Positions 1 to 5,727 of a stretch of 7,528 bases of DNA are shown piece by piece (within the stretch, counting starts at the first letter, position 1; the number at the start of each line of letters is the position of its first letter). The position numbers were made by a program, and so were the translations under genes. Below the pieces are notes generated by a model, which was given only the letters and a program-made list of their open reading frames with translations, was not told where the DNA came from and searched no databases. Origin of the DNA: Alphaproteobacteria bacterium (GTDB lineage Bacteria > Pseudomonadota > Alphaproteobacteria > JABAAW01); assembly GCA_014239005.1 (NCBI GenBank), contig JABAAA010000032.1, positions 1-7,528 on the forward strand, given 5' to 3'.

Positions 1-1243
1 CGCCGTAATGGATGTAGCTGCCATCGTAGTGGTCGCGGTCGAAGACGGTGAGTGCGTCGGGCTTGGTGCCGTTCGAGCCGGAAAGATCGGCAGAGCCACC
101 GAGAAGCTGTTCGGGCAAGAGTTCCGCCAGCACTTCGATCACCTTCAGACTCGATTGGCGGGAGGCGAGCGCAGGGTTTTCCTTCAACCATTGTCGTTTG
201 AGCGTCGCCAACCCCTCGCGTACGACGCGTCCTTTCGGTTCTTCGGAGGAGGGTGTGGAAGAGGAATGGGTGCATACGACAAACCGCTGTTGTCGTTCGG
301 GCGAGAGTCGGTCGAAACGCTGTTGCCACGCTACGCGTTCTCCCGTCGCGTGGCGAGCGAGCTGTCTCCATGCGGTCAGCAGCTCTTGCGGAACGACGAA
401 GGGCTCTTCGTGCCACGAAAGGTTTTTGCGCAGGGCTGCGATCTCTTCTTCGCCTAAGGGCGCGCCGTGCGCGGCGGCGGAATCGATCTTCTTGTCGGTA
501 CCGAAGGCGATGTGCGTGCGACAACAAATCAAGGTGGGTTTGTCCGAGCCTTGTGCATCTTTCAACGCGGCGCGAATCTGTTTTTCGTCGTGTCCGTCGA
601 TGGCAAGCGTGTGCCAGCCGCAGGCTTGGAAGCGCTGCTGTTGATCGGTCGAATCGCTGAGCGTGCGTTTGCCGTCGATCGTGATGTTGTTGTCGTCGAA
701 CAGAATACAGAGCTTGTGCAGACACAGATGTCCGGCAAGCGCGATCGCTTCGTGCGAGATTCCTTCCATCAGACAGCCGTCGCCTGCCACCACCCAAGTG
801 CGATGGTTTGCAAGCTCGTCTCCAAAGCACGCGTTGCGTTTTCGCTCGGCGATGGCAAATCCTACGGCGTTGGCGATGCCTTGTCCCAGCGGTCCCGTCG
901 TTGTTTCGATCAACGGCAGCGCGCCATGTTCGGGGTGTCCGGCAGCCGCGGCGTTCCACTGGCGAAAGCGTTGCAGCGTTTCGATCGAAACGCCTTGCAC
1001 GCCGCACAGGTAGAGCAGCGCGTACAGCAGCATCGAGCCGTGTCCCGCCGACAGGACGAAGCGATCCCTGTCGTGCCATGTCGGGTTCTGGGGGTCGAAA
1101 CGCAAAACCTCTCGAAACAGGATGCCGACACAGTCCGCCATGCCCATGGGCATGCCGGGGTGTCCCGAACGAGCCTTTTGTACGGCATCGGCGGCAAGGA
1201 CGCGCACGGCATCCGAAAGTTGTCGCGGCGAGAAAGCGGTCAA
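1..1243 (-). CDS. tkt: Transketolase, N-terminal part (runs off left edge)
   Basis: Transketolase is a thiamine-diphosphate enzyme that moves two-carbon ketol units between sugar phosphates in the pentose phosphate pathway. It acts in the cytoplasm. About 414 residues are visible, against a family length of roughly 660-690. Numbering from a TTG at 1243, landmarks are SGHPGMPMGMAD (26-37), GHGSMLLYALL (67-77), GPLGQGIANAVGF (117-129) and the cofactor motif GDGCLMEG (154-161) with NN at 185-186. After the N-terminal cofactor domain comes the start of the pyrimidine domain, ending near the left edge with GGSADLSGSN and YIHYG. The C-terminal part is outside the window. The start is uncertain. I see no in-frame ATG upstream of the conserved region. 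TTG 1243 has no Shine-Dalgarno sequence, and an open frame continues upstream to another TTG at 1339. Family assignment is very secure; the start is not. Confidence 0.96.
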   Translation of the reverse strand, partial: MTAFSPRQLSDAVRVLAADAVQKARSGHPGMPMGMADCVGILFREVLRFDPQNPTWHDRDRFVLSAGHGSMLLYALLYLCGVQGVSIETLQRFRQWNAAAAGHPEHGALPLIETTTGPLGQGIANAVGFAIAERKRNACFGDELANHRTWVVAGDGCLMEGISHEAIALAGHLCLHKLCILFDDNNITIDGKRTLSDSTDQQQRFQACGWHTLAIDGHDEKQIRAALKDAQGSDKPTLICCRTHIAFGTDKKIDSAAAHGAPLGEEEIAALRKNLSWHEEPFVVPQELLTAWRQLARHATGERVAWQQRFDRLSPERQQRFVVCTHSSSTPSSEEPKGRVVREGLATLKRQWLKENPALASRQSSLKVIEVLAELLPEQLLGGSADLSGSNGTKPDALTVFDRDHYDGSYIHYG

Positions 1244-1359
1244 GGGAACGCGAGCAAAAGGAAAAGAAGGGAAAGAAGAAGGAGCAGGGGCATTGTGTCG
1301 TCTCGTTCCTTTGTGGCAGAGTGTAGCCGAGCAGGTCAAGCTTGTCGCGTGAGGTTTTG
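1244..1359. other. Divergent tkt / TAXI intergenic region with purine tract
   Basis: This short region separates the minus-strand transketolase from the plus-strand binding-protein gene. Bases 1256-1284 are 29 consecutive purines on the plus strand, so a CT-rich stretch on the tkt sense strand. It is either the tkt leader or the codons of a Pro/Ser/Phe-rich N-terminal extension. An ATG on the minus strand at 1293-1291 has an AAGGA about 13 bases upstream, but it is out of frame with tkt. For the rightward gene the only clear signal is GAGG at 1351-1354, 5 bases before ATG 1360. I could not identify a convincing -35/-10 pair for either direction. Confidence 0.5.
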
Positions 1360-2514
1360 ATGATTGCCTTTTTCTATCGGAGCGTTTCGAATTTTTTCGA
1401 GGAAACATTCCCCAAAACATTCCCTAAAGCGTTCGTCAGAGCGTTCGTCGGGATGCTTTTGCCGATGTTCTTGCCCCTATTCTTGCCCCTGTTCTTGCTT
1501 TTGTGCCTTGCCGTCGTGTCGTGCCTGCCGTCGGAGGCGCGTGCGCAGTCGTTGCCGTCGAGCGGTGGGATGCGCTTGGATTTTCTTCGTATCGGCACGG
1601 GTCCTGCGGAGAGGACGCTCTATCGTTTGGGGAGCGCCTTGACGGGTTCGTTGAGCGCGCCGCCGGGCATCGAGCCGCCTTGTCGTCAGGATAGCCCTTG
1701 CGGTGTGCCTGGTCTTTTGCTGGTTGCGCAAAGTCGCTCGGGCGCGTTTGAAAGCTTGGAGGACATGGCACGCGGACGTTTGGAATCGGCGCTGGTCCCC
1801 GCCGATGTGTTGGACGAGGTGCGTGTCCTAGGATCGGAGACCTACGCCTTCGACATGCGCGAGGTCATGCTGCTGGCACGTTTGGCATCTGTCCAGTTGC
1901 ATGTCGTGGTGTTGGATTCGAGCTCGGTTCAATCGCTGTCCGATCTTGTCGGTCGTACGGTGGCGGTCGGCTTGTCGGGCTCGGCATCCTCGTCGCACTT
2001 GCGAAGAGCTTTGGCGAGCGAGAACATCAACATCGAAAGAGTCGTCGTCGTTCCGTTGTCCTTGCGAGACGGGCTCAAAGCTTTGGCGGCAGGGCAGGTC
2101 GATGCGCTCGTCGCTTCCGGTCAAGTGCCGTTGCCCTCGTTGCGCGTCTTCGCGCAAAACAGCACCATTCGTCTTGTGAACATTTCTACGGAAGGCGACT
2201 TGGCGAAACGTTTTTTCAACGCCAACCGCGGCATCGCGCGCCCGACGGTCTTGCCCGCCCAAACCTACGAGGGACAGCAGAAGGTATGGCATACGCTGTC
2301 GTTCGATGTGTTGTGGGTCGTGTCGCGTGCCGTTTCGGAGGAGGTCGTCTATCGTCTGACGCGCTCGTTGTGGCACGGCTCGACGCAGCGAATCATGCAG
2401 ACCCTCGTGCCGGAGCTGAAGATCGATCGTCCCTATCGCTATCGTTCCGCCTTGCTACCGCTCCACCCCGGCGCCGCGCGCTGGTATGCGGAGCAGGGCT
2501 TGCTTGATTCCTGA
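1360..2514 (+). CDS. TAXI-family TRAP transporter periplasmic solute-binding protein
   Basis: This is a 384-residue secreted binding protein of the TAXI type, which in TRAP transporters captures a solute (often a carboxylate or amino acid) in the periplasm. Diagnostic parts are FLRIGTGPAERTLYRLG (75-91, the usual IGTGG...Y..G opening), CGVPGLLLVAQSRSG (114-128), LVGRTVAVGLSGSAS (196-210) and the C-terminal LLPLHPGAARWYAEQGL (365-381). A hydrophobic segment (about 32-51) followed by ARA-QS gives a likely signal peptidase I cut after residue 62. ATG 1360 was chosen because GAGG ends 5 bases upstream; an in-frame TTG at 1342 and ATG at 1453 are alternatives. The pair C108/C113 could form a disulfide. 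No TRAP membrane subunit lies in the window, so the partner and the ligand are unknown. The signal region is built from 4-residue repeats. The gene leads the aroQ-acc-aat run. Confidence 0.88.
   Translation: MIAFFYRSVSNFFEETFPKTFPKAFVRAFVGMLLPMFLPLFLPLFLLLCLAVVSCLPSEARAQSLPSSGGMRLDFLRIGTGPAERTLYRLGSALTGSLSAPPGIEPPCRQDSPCGVPGLLLVAQSRSGAFESLEDMARGRLESALVPADVLDEVRVLGSETYAFDMREVMLLARLASVQLHVVVLDSSSVQSLSDLVGRTVAVGLSGSASSSHLRRALASENINIERVVVVPLSLRDGLKALAAGQVDALVASGQVPLPSLRVFAQNSTIRLVNISTEGDLAKRFFNANRGIARPTVLPAQTYEGQQKVWHTLSFDVLWVVSRAVSEEVVYRLTRSLWHGSTQRIMQTLVPELKIDRPYRYRSALLPLHPGAARWYAEQGLLDS
1402..1503 (+). repeat. 12-base-period repeat encoding the TAXI signal region
   Basis: Codons 15-48 of the binding protein fall into 4-residue units. 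The first set reads ETFP, KTFP, KAFV, RAFV. After GML come LPMF, LPLF, LPLF, LLL. At DNA level the decamer AAACATTCCC recurs 12 bases apart (1403-1412 and 1415-1424), GCGTTCGTC recurs 12 bases apart, and TTCTTGCCCCT recurs in the hydrophobic part. The array encodes a phenylalanine-rich, weakly basic stretch and then the hydrophobic core of the signal peptide. Each unit is in frame, so gain or loss of a unit would change signal length without breaking the gene. Confidence 0.75.
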
Positions 2515-2529
2515 TTCTTGTCGTAAAAT
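2500..2529 (+). promoter_or_regulatory. Possible sigma70-type promoter for aroQ-accBC
   Basis: TTGCTT (2500-2505) and TAAAAT (2524-2529) are separated by 18 bases and span the end of the TAXI gene. Transcription would then start near 2536, leaving a leader of about 20 bases before ATG 2557 that contains GAGAGA. This would let aroQ and the acc genes be expressed apart from the binding-protein gene. The match is by eye only, and the -35 box is imperfect. Confidence 0.3.
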
Positions 2530-2556
2530 GCGGCTGTGAATTGTTCGAGAGATGTC

Positions 2557-3021
2557 ATGAACCTTCGAGTGATGGTGTTGAACGGAGCGAATTTGAACCT
2601 CTTGGGTTCGCGCGAGCCTGAAATCTACGGCGAGCGCACCCTTGCGGATATCGAGGAGCTTTGTCATACACGCGCAGCCCAGCGGGCTTCTGCCGACGAG
2701 GAATGGGACATCGACTTTCGTCAAAGCAACGCGGAGGGCGTGTTGATCGATAGTGTTCAGGAGGCGTCGCGTGCTTGTGTGGGGTTGATCGTCAATCCCG
2801 GCGGCTACGCGCACACTTCGGTCGGACTGCGCGACGCGCTCTTGGGTTGCGACATTCCCAAGATCGAAGTGCACCTTTCGAACCTGTACAAGCGAGAGAG
2901 CTTCCGCCAACGATCCTTGAGCGCTGCTGCCGTCGATGGCGTGATCGCGGGGCTGGGAGCGGAGGGATACTTGCTGGCAGTGGATGCTGTCATCGCGCTC
3001 CATCGTCGACAAACATCGTAA
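2557..3021 (+). CDS. aroQ: Type II 3-dehydroquinate dehydratase
   Basis: AroQ removes water from 3-dehydroquinate to give 3-dehydroshikimate, step three of the shikimate pathway, as a cytoplasmic enzyme usually assembled as a dodecamer. At 154 residues it has the normal family length. The opening MVLNGANLNLLGSREPEIYG (6-25) carries the mobile-loop Arg19 and catalytic Tyr24. FRQSNAEG (54-61), VNPGGYAHTSVGLRDAL (79-95, including N80 and H86) and IEVHLSN (103-109, H106) are the other active-site blocks. ATG 2557 was preferred over an in-frame GTG at 2536 because GAGAGA lies 4 bases upstream and the family begins close to this Met. It sits 42 bases after the TAXI gene and 46 bases before accB. 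The aroQ-accB-accC order is a known arrangement in several proteobacteria. Confidence 0.97.
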   Translation: MNLRVMVLNGANLNLLGSREPEIYGERTLADIEELCHTRAAQRASADEEWDIDFRQSNAEGVLIDSVQEASRACVGLIVNPGGYAHTSVGLRDALLGCDIPKIEVHLSNLYKRESFRQRSLSAAAVDGVIAGLGAEGYLLAVDAVIALHRRQTS

Positions 3022-3067
3022 GAATTGCAGACCACCATGAACAATCGCGGATGAGGAGTCCCTGTTA

Positions 3068-3544
3068 ATGACAAAATTTTCTTTGGACAGTTCCTATGTA
3101 GAGACGTTAGCGAAGATTTTGCGCGAGCATGATTTGCGCGAGATTTCGCTCGCCAACGAATCTTCGCGCATGACCTTGAAACGCGGTGAGAAGGTTGTCT
3201 ATGGCTCTTCTGCGCCCGTTACTCATGTCGCCGCTGCGCCTCCTGACATCGCGTCTGCTGCGGCAAGCGACGCCGTGGCAGCGAAAGCATCGGGAGCGGA
3301 CGAGGGCGTTGTCGTTCCTGCGCCGATCGTCGGCACGGTATACTTGGCGCCCTCGCCTTCGGCGGCGCCCTTTGTGAAGATCGGCAGTAAGGTGAAGGAG
3401 GGGCAGACCTTGCTGATCGTCGAGGCGATGAAAATCATGAACCAAATTCCTGCGCCGTGCAGCGGGACGGTCGTGAAGTTACAGGTCGAGAACGCGCAGC
3501 CCGTCGAGTATGGAGACGCTTTGGTCGTGCTTGATCCTTCGTGA
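3068..3544 (+). CDS. accB: Acetyl-CoA carboxylase biotin carboxyl carrier protein
   Basis: AccB carries the biotin that shuttles carboxyl groups from biotin carboxylase to the carboxyltransferase of acetyl-CoA carboxylase, the committed step of fatty acid synthesis. The 158-residue product has three parts. They are an N-terminal region (1-45), a flexible Ala/Pro-rich linker (about 47-80), and a C-terminal biotinyl domain (81-157). The biotin attachment motif EAMKIMN places the modified lysine at K122. The APSPSAAPF segment (94-102) corresponds to the 'thumb' typical of AccB. A good Shine-Dalgarno sequence, GAGGAG (3053-3058), precedes the ATG by 9 bases. accC follows after 90 bases, a larger gap than usual for this pair and one that contains unusual sequence. 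Confidence 0.97.
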   Translation: MTKFSLDSSYVETLAKILREHDLREISLANESSRMTLKRGEKVVYGSSAPVTHVAAAPPDIASAAASDAVAAKASGADEGVVVPAPIVGTVYLAPSPSAAPFVKIGSKVKEGQTLLIVEAMKIMNQIPAPCSGTVVKLQVENAQPVEYGDALVVLDPS

Positions 3545-3570
3545 GTTCAGGGATCGTCGACACAAAGATC

Positions 3571-3600
3571 AAGGTTAAGGTTAACGTTAAAGTTAAAATT
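3571..3600 (+). repeat. AANNTT hexamer array in the accB-accC gap
   Basis: Five consecutive 6-base units follow the pattern AANNTT: AAGGTT, AAGGTT, AACGTT, AAAGTT, AAAATT. The centre contains the 10-base perfect palindrome TTAACGTTAA (3581-3590). The block is much more AT-rich than its surroundings and lies 35-64 bases before the accC start. It may be a protein-binding site, a promoter-like element or simply a decaying tandem repeat. The sequence alone does not say which. Confidence 0.7.
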
Positions 3601-3607
3601 GTAGCTT

Positions 3608-3634
3608 GGAGGGTGGTGTCGATCGCCTTGTTCG
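3608..3634 (+). promoter_or_regulatory. accC translation start region: distant Shine-Dalgarno with possible spacing hairpin
   Basis: The only strong ribosome-binding sequence before accC is GGAGGG (3608-3613), 21 bases from the ATG, which is far too long for normal initiation. No in-frame alternative start exists: a TAG at 3602-3604 closes the frame, and none of the codons between it and ATG 3635 is a start. Between the two lies GGTG-TCGAT-CGCC (3615-3627), which can form a 4-base-pair stem with one G-U pair. If folded, it leaves about 8 unpaired bases between Shine-Dalgarno and start. A short GTG-started frame (3613-3648) also overlaps the accC start. The function is inferred. Confidence 0.4.
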
Positions 3635-4978
3635 ATGGCGTTGTTTAACAAGATTCTGATCGCCAATCGCGGTGAGATCGCCTTGCGCATCCAGCGCACT
3701 TGCTTCGAGTTGGGAATTGCCACCGTCGCGGTGCATTCGAGCGCCGACACGGAGGCGATGGCGGTGCATTTCGCCGACGAATCCGTGTGCATCGGACCCG
3801 CACCCAGCAGCGAGAGCTATTTGAATATGCGCGCGCTGATTTCGGCGGCGAAGATCACGGGTGCAGATGCGATCCACCCTGGCTACGGCTTTCTATCGGA
3901 GAACGCCGATTTCGCCGAGATGGTCGAAGCGCACGGACTTTGTTTCATCGGCCCAAGACGCGAACATATCGAGACGATGGGCGACAAGATCGCCGCCAAG
4001 GCGACGGTGTTGGAGATGGGTTTGCAGACGGTTCCCGGTTCGAACGGATCGGTGAAGAGTGCAGCGGATGCCAAACGCATCGCCGACGACATCGGCTATC
4101 CTGTGTTGATCAAGGCGGCCAGCGGCGGCGGCGGACGCGGCATGAAGGTTGTTTCGGCGGCGACGGCGATGGAAGAAAACTTTGCTTTGTGCAGGCAGGA
4201 ATCCCTCTCCGCCTTTGGTTCCGACGAGGTTTATATCGAAAAGTATTTGCCCGCGCCTCGACATATCGAGGTGCAGGTGTGCGGCGACGGCGAGGGGGGG
4301 GCGCAGCACTTTTGGGAACGCGATTGTTCCTTGCAACGTCGGCATCAGAAGGTCGTGGAAGAGGCACCGTCGCCCGCTTTGAACGAGGCGCTCCGCAAGA
4401 AAATTTGCGAGCAAGCGCGCGATTGTACGGCGAAGTTGCGCTATCGCGGTGCGGGAACATTCGAATTTCTCTATCAGGACGGCGTGTTTTACTTCATCGA
4501 GATGAACACGCGCATTCAGGTGGAGCATCCTGTGTCAGAGAGCATTTGCAACGTCGATCTTATCGCCGAACAGATTCGCATCGCTGCGGGCGAGAAGCGC
4601 GACTGGAGCAAGCCGCCGACCATTTCGGGGCATGCGATGGAGCTGCGCATCAACGCCGAGCATGCCGAGACCTTTGCTCCTTCGCCGGGCAGGATCGAAA
4701 ACTATCATGCGCCGGGCGGGTTGGGGTTGCGGGTCGATTCGGCGCTGTATCGGGGCTATGTCGTTCCTCCGTACTACGACAGCATGATTGCAAAGTTGAT
4801 CGTGCATGCTCCCGATCGGGACTTGTGTTTGGCGCGTGCGATGCGTGCGGTGCACGAGTATGCAATCGAAGGAGTGGAGACGAACTTGGCGTTGCATAAA
4901 AGAATTCTTTCGGCAAAGGATTTCCGCAAGGGAGACTACACGATCCACTGGCTGGAGAAGGTGTTGTTGGGGCGTTGA
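3635..4978 (+). CDS. accC: Biotin carboxylase subunit of acetyl-CoA carboxylase
   Basis: AccC uses ATP and bicarbonate to carboxylate the biotin on AccB, the first half-reaction of acetyl-CoA carboxylase. The 447-residue length matches the family. Domain landmarks are KILIANRGEIALRI (6-19) at the start of the N-domain, HPGYGFLSEN (81-90) and K118. The ATP-grasp glycine loop GGGGRGM (164-170) follows K160. Next come E202 and H210, ERDCSLQRRHQKVVEEAPSP (228-247), the metal/catalytic stretch EMNTRIQVEHPV (289-300) and R338 in ELRINAE. All key residues are present. A run of eight G (4294-4301) lies inside the gene, but length and frame agree with the family there. The stop codon lies 23 bases before the preferred aat ATG. 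The start context is unusual (distant Shine-Dalgarno). Confidence 0.98.
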   Translation: MALFNKILIANRGEIALRIQRTCFELGIATVAVHSSADTEAMAVHFADESVCIGPAPSSESYLNMRALISAAKITGADAIHPGYGFLSENADFAEMVEAHGLCFIGPRREHIETMGDKIAAKATVLEMGLQTVPGSNGSVKSAADAKRIADDIGYPVLIKAASGGGGRGMKVVSAATAMEENFALCRQESLSAFGSDEVYIEKYLPAPRHIEVQVCGDGEGGAQHFWERDCSLQRRHQKVVEEAPSPALNEALRKKICEQARDCTAKLRYRGAGTFEFLYQDGVFYFIEMNTRIQVEHPVSESICNVDLIAEQIRIAAGEKRDWSKPPTISGHAMELRINAEHAETFAPSPGRIENYHAPGGLGLRVDSALYRGYVVPPYYDSMIAKLIVHAPDRDLCLARAMRAVHEYAIEGVETNLALHKRILSAKDFRKGDYTIHWLEKVLLGR

Positions 4979-5001
4979 CAGGTGCTGTGGTGAGCCGAGC
5001 G

Positions 5002-5661
5002 ATGACGGGCGAGGACGGGGTGCGGTTGACTCCGTCGTTGTTGTGTTCTGCCTATCGTGCGGGAATATTTCCGATGGCTCGTGCGCGTTCGGAGCAGGAA
5101 GTTTTGTGGATGGATCCTGACGAGCGTTGCATTTTGCCGTTGGAGAATTTTCGCCTTTCGCGCAGGGATGTGCGTTCGTTGCGTCGTGCGAATTTTGGCG
5201 TCGGGTTGGACGATAATTTCCGCGGGGTTGTCGGTGCTTGTGCTTCACGCCAGGAGACTTGGATCAATCGTGAGATCGAAGAGGCGTATGGCAAGTTGCA
5301 TGACATGGGGTTGGCGCATTCGGTCGAAGTTTACGCCGACGCAGCAGGTGTAGCGGGGGGCGCGGCGGAGGGTGTAGCGGGGGATGCGAATAGCGCGTTG
5401 GTGGGGGGATTGTACGGTGTTGGGTTAGGAGGGGTATTTTTTGGTGAGAGTATGTTTTCGCGAGCGTCGCATGCGAGCAAAGCTGCGCTGCGATTTTTGG
5501 TAGAGCGTCTCAAGGCAGGCGGGTATGTGTTATTGGATGTACAGTTTTGGACGGCGCACTTGGAGAGGTTAGGCGCGGTGGAGGTATCAAGAGAGGAGTA
5601 TCATCGGTTACTGGCAGAGGGGTTAAGCAGGGAAAATTGCGTGCTGACGAGTGAAAAATAA
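5002..5661 (+). CDS. aat: Leucyl/phenylalanyl-tRNA-protein transferase
   Basis: Aat transfers Leu or Phe from charged tRNA to proteins with N-terminal Arg or Lys, marking them for ClpS/ClpAP degradation in the cytoplasm. The 219-residue product shows the family blocks LTPSLLCSAYRAGIFPM (9-25), ETWI (85-88), AHSVEVY (105-111), GGLYGV (135-140), FFGESMFSRASHASKAAL (146-163) and DVQFWTAHLERLGAVEV (179-195). ATG 5002 was chosen because GGTGA (4989-4993) sits 8 bases upstream. In-frame GTGs at 4987 and 4990, and a TTG at 4975 that overlaps the accC stop, remain possible. Residues 112-132 form an Ala/Gly-rich insertion of about 16 residues relative to what I recall of the family, made of two 8-residue repeats. 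From the insertion onward the codon usage changes (TTA, GTA and AGA/AGG become common). The insertion does not interrupt a recognised motif, so I expect a working enzyme. Confidence 0.93.
   Translation: MTGEDGVRLTPSLLCSAYRAGIFPMARARSEQEVLWMDPDERCILPLENFRLSRRDVRSLRRANFGVGLDDNFRGVVGACASRQETWINREIEEAYGKLHDMGLAHSVEVYADAAGVAGGAAEGVAGDANSALVGGLYGVGLGGVFFGESMFSRASHASKAALRFLVERLKAGGYVLLDVQFWTAHLERLGAVEVSREEYHRLLAEGLSRENCVLTSEK
5347..5394 (+). repeat. 24-base in-frame tandem duplication inside aat
   Basis: Two adjacent 24-base units both begin with GGTGTAGCGGGGG (5347-5359 and 5371-5383). They encode GVAGGAAE and GVAGDANS (residues 116-131). The second halves have diverged, so the duplication is not fresh. 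The unit length is a multiple of three, which keeps the frame. It accounts for the extra residues between AHSVEVY and LVGGLYGV in the transferase. Confidence 0.8.
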
Positions 5662-5668
5662 ACAACGG

Positions 5669-5690
5669 GCTTTGTACTAACAAACAAGGC
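5669..5690 (+). terminator. Possible hairpin downstream of aat, no T-run
   Basis: GCTTTGT (5669-5675) can pair with ACAAGGC (5684-5690) over 7 base pairs, one of them G-U, with an 8-base loop. AAC 5664-5666 and GTT 5691-5693 could add three pairs across a small bulge. It begins 7 bases after the aat stop. No T-run follows on the plus strand, so it is not a standard intrinsic terminator. It could instead protect the mRNA end or act in a Rho-dependent setting. Confidence 0.25.
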
Positions 5691-5699
5691 GTTATCGAT

Positions 5700-5727
5700 G
5701 GAAAAAGTTAACGCAAAAAAGTTAACT
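5700..5727 (-). terminator. Candidate AT-rich intrinsic terminator for the reductase gene
   Basis: Read on the minus strand, the sequence is AGTTAAC, an 8-base loop TTTTTTGC, then GTTAACT followed by TTTT. This gives a 7-base-pair stem and a short T-run immediately after the reductase stop codon; the first stem base lies inside the TAG. The stem has few G-C pairs, so it may be weak. The same bases read on the plus strand as an 11-base direct repeat, AAAAAGTTAAC, at 5702-5712 and 5716-5726. Confidence 0.45.

Noticed and set aside
467..1360. Long open frame on the plus strand opposite transketolase
   Set aside because: It is antisense to a gene with full family motifs and has an Arg-rich composition typical of reverse frames in GC-rich DNA.
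1504..1516. Lipoprotein signal (VVSC) in the TAXI protein
   Set aside because: VVSC loosely fits a lipobox, but the ARA-QS site seven residues later is a standard signal peptidase I site and TAXI proteins are normally soluble. I kept the soluble reading without excluding the other.
2536..2556. GTG 2536 as the aroQ start
   Set aside because: It adds seven residues not expected in the family and has no ribosome site; ATG 2557 has GAGAGA just upstream.
3575..3596. TTAA repeats before accC as CtrA binding sites
   Set aside because: CtrA half-sites are TTAA separated by 7 bases. Here TTAA units recur every 6 bases, giving gaps of 2 or 8, so no pair fits the consensus.
3893..4528. Long open frame on the minus strand opposite accC
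   Set aside because: It lies entirely opposite accC, which has all catalytic residues. No recognisable domain is seen in the reverse frame.
5355..5433. G-quadruplex in aat
   Set aside because: There are several G runs, but loops between runs of three or more G reach 19 bases, outside the usual limit. G richness is explained by the duplicated GGG-containing codons.
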